Part shown: positions 44,324 to 44,498 of the stretch, piece by piece
Position numbering within the stretch: the first letter of the stretch is position 1
How the letters are laid out: each line of letters begins with the position of its first letter
Source of the DNA: a virus
IMG/VR virus record: IMGVR_UViG_3300048800_000097
Location: 1 to 44,498 of that record
Strand: one strand, 5' to 3'
Length of the DNA: 44,498 bases
Program-made: the position numbers and the translations under genes
The notes under the pieces: model-generated
Told to the model about the DNA's origin: nothing
The model's input: the letters and a program-made list of their open reading frames with translations, nothing else
Databases searched by the model: none

Positions 44324-44498
44324 GACCGATCCTCGGCCGACCCGGCCTTAGTCGGCACCAGCGGGCACTTCGGGTGGTAGAACTCGCTGCGCCAGGTGCG
44401 GAAATGGGCGGCGATCGCGCCCGCGTCTACCTCGGCGTCAATCAGCTGCCCCCGGGTGACCTCGACGGCCCGCTGCAGACGCCTGATCGTGCGGTGGC
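44320..44498 (-). CDS. unknown protein, 5' end off the window
   Basis: The last 58 or so codons are visible, ending at TGA 44320 in a GTGA overlap with the HerA-like start. The C-terminus reads RRLQRAVEVTRGQLIDAEVD ... FRTWRSEFYHPKCPLVPTKA. No family was recognised from this piece. Confidence 0.6.
   Translation of the reverse strand, partial: HRTIRRLQRAVEVTRGQLIDAEVDAGAIAAHFRTWRSEFYHPKCPLVPTKAGSAEDRS

Noticed and set aside
1-44498. tRNA or rRNA genes
   Set aside because: No cloverleaf-like or rRNA-like segment was noticed by eye. A tRNA search program would be needed to exclude one fully.

Overview
The window reads as a high-GC temperate siphovirus genome (or a large part of one), not host chromosome. 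Almost every gene is on the minus strand in tightly overlapping ATGA/GTGA/TGATG chains, and a complete head-tail-lysis set is present. Both ends lie inside open genes (a DUF5131 gene at the left, an unknown gene at the right), and no host gene is seen. The likely host is actinobacterial. This rests on very high GC, frequent GTG starts, promoters of the TTGACA-N17-TAnnnT type with several apparently leaderless starts, an Rv2525c/DUF1906-type endolysin and a ReqiPepy6 Gp37-like tail protein. The host assignment is inference. No lysin B was recognised.

Layout, following minus-strand transcription from the right. 44.5-36.8 kb: accessory and early region with a HerA/DUF87-like ATPase, two small membrane proteins, a chain of very small genes many of which begin on the same 30-bp repeat, DUF3560, three small DNA-binding or Zn proteins, a ParB-like protein, a GNAT-fold protein and an HNH-like protein. 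36.7-34.4 kb: small and large terminase. 34.4-25.8 kb: HNH, low-complexity proteins, portal, gpF-like minor head protein, protease-scaffold, cement protein and major capsid protein. 25.8-14.2 kb: a fibre-like protein in an unusual place, head-tail connectors, tail tube, tail assembly chaperones with a -1 frameshift (TTTAAAA), tape measure, Dit and two minor tail or fibre proteins. 14.2-11.8 kb: coiled-coil membrane protein, endolysin and holin candidates. 11.7-10.0 kb: an endonuclease VII-like gene and small zinc or HTH genes.

The only plus-strand genes are 8.0-10.0 kb: an Xre-type repressor, a tyrosine integrase and an overlapping lipoprotein gene that looks like lysogenic cargo. They diverge from a Cro-like gene at 7.9 kb across a two-promoter switch. 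From 7.9 kb leftwards runs the early replication and recombination operon: HNH, Sak4/AAA_24-like ATPase, RepA-type AAA_25 ATPase with adjacent TGCAAC repeats, a GIY-YIG-HNH fusion, phage metallopeptidase, VRR-NUC, MazG-like protein and DUF5131 protein.

The most interesting signals are: (1) a dispersed family of 16-bp dyads (GGKACGnTnnCGTMCC) at about twelve gene boundaries, several overlapping a -10 box, which looks like a phage-wide repressor/operator network; (2) seven copies of a 30-bp repeat, six of them spanning the stop/start junction and the first ten codons of unrelated small genes, with a TGACTG-N2-CAGTCA palindrome in the middle; (3) several promoters whose -10 box lies exactly 7 nt before the start codon; (4) seven nuclease-like genes of several folds, including one GIY-YIG-HNH fusion.
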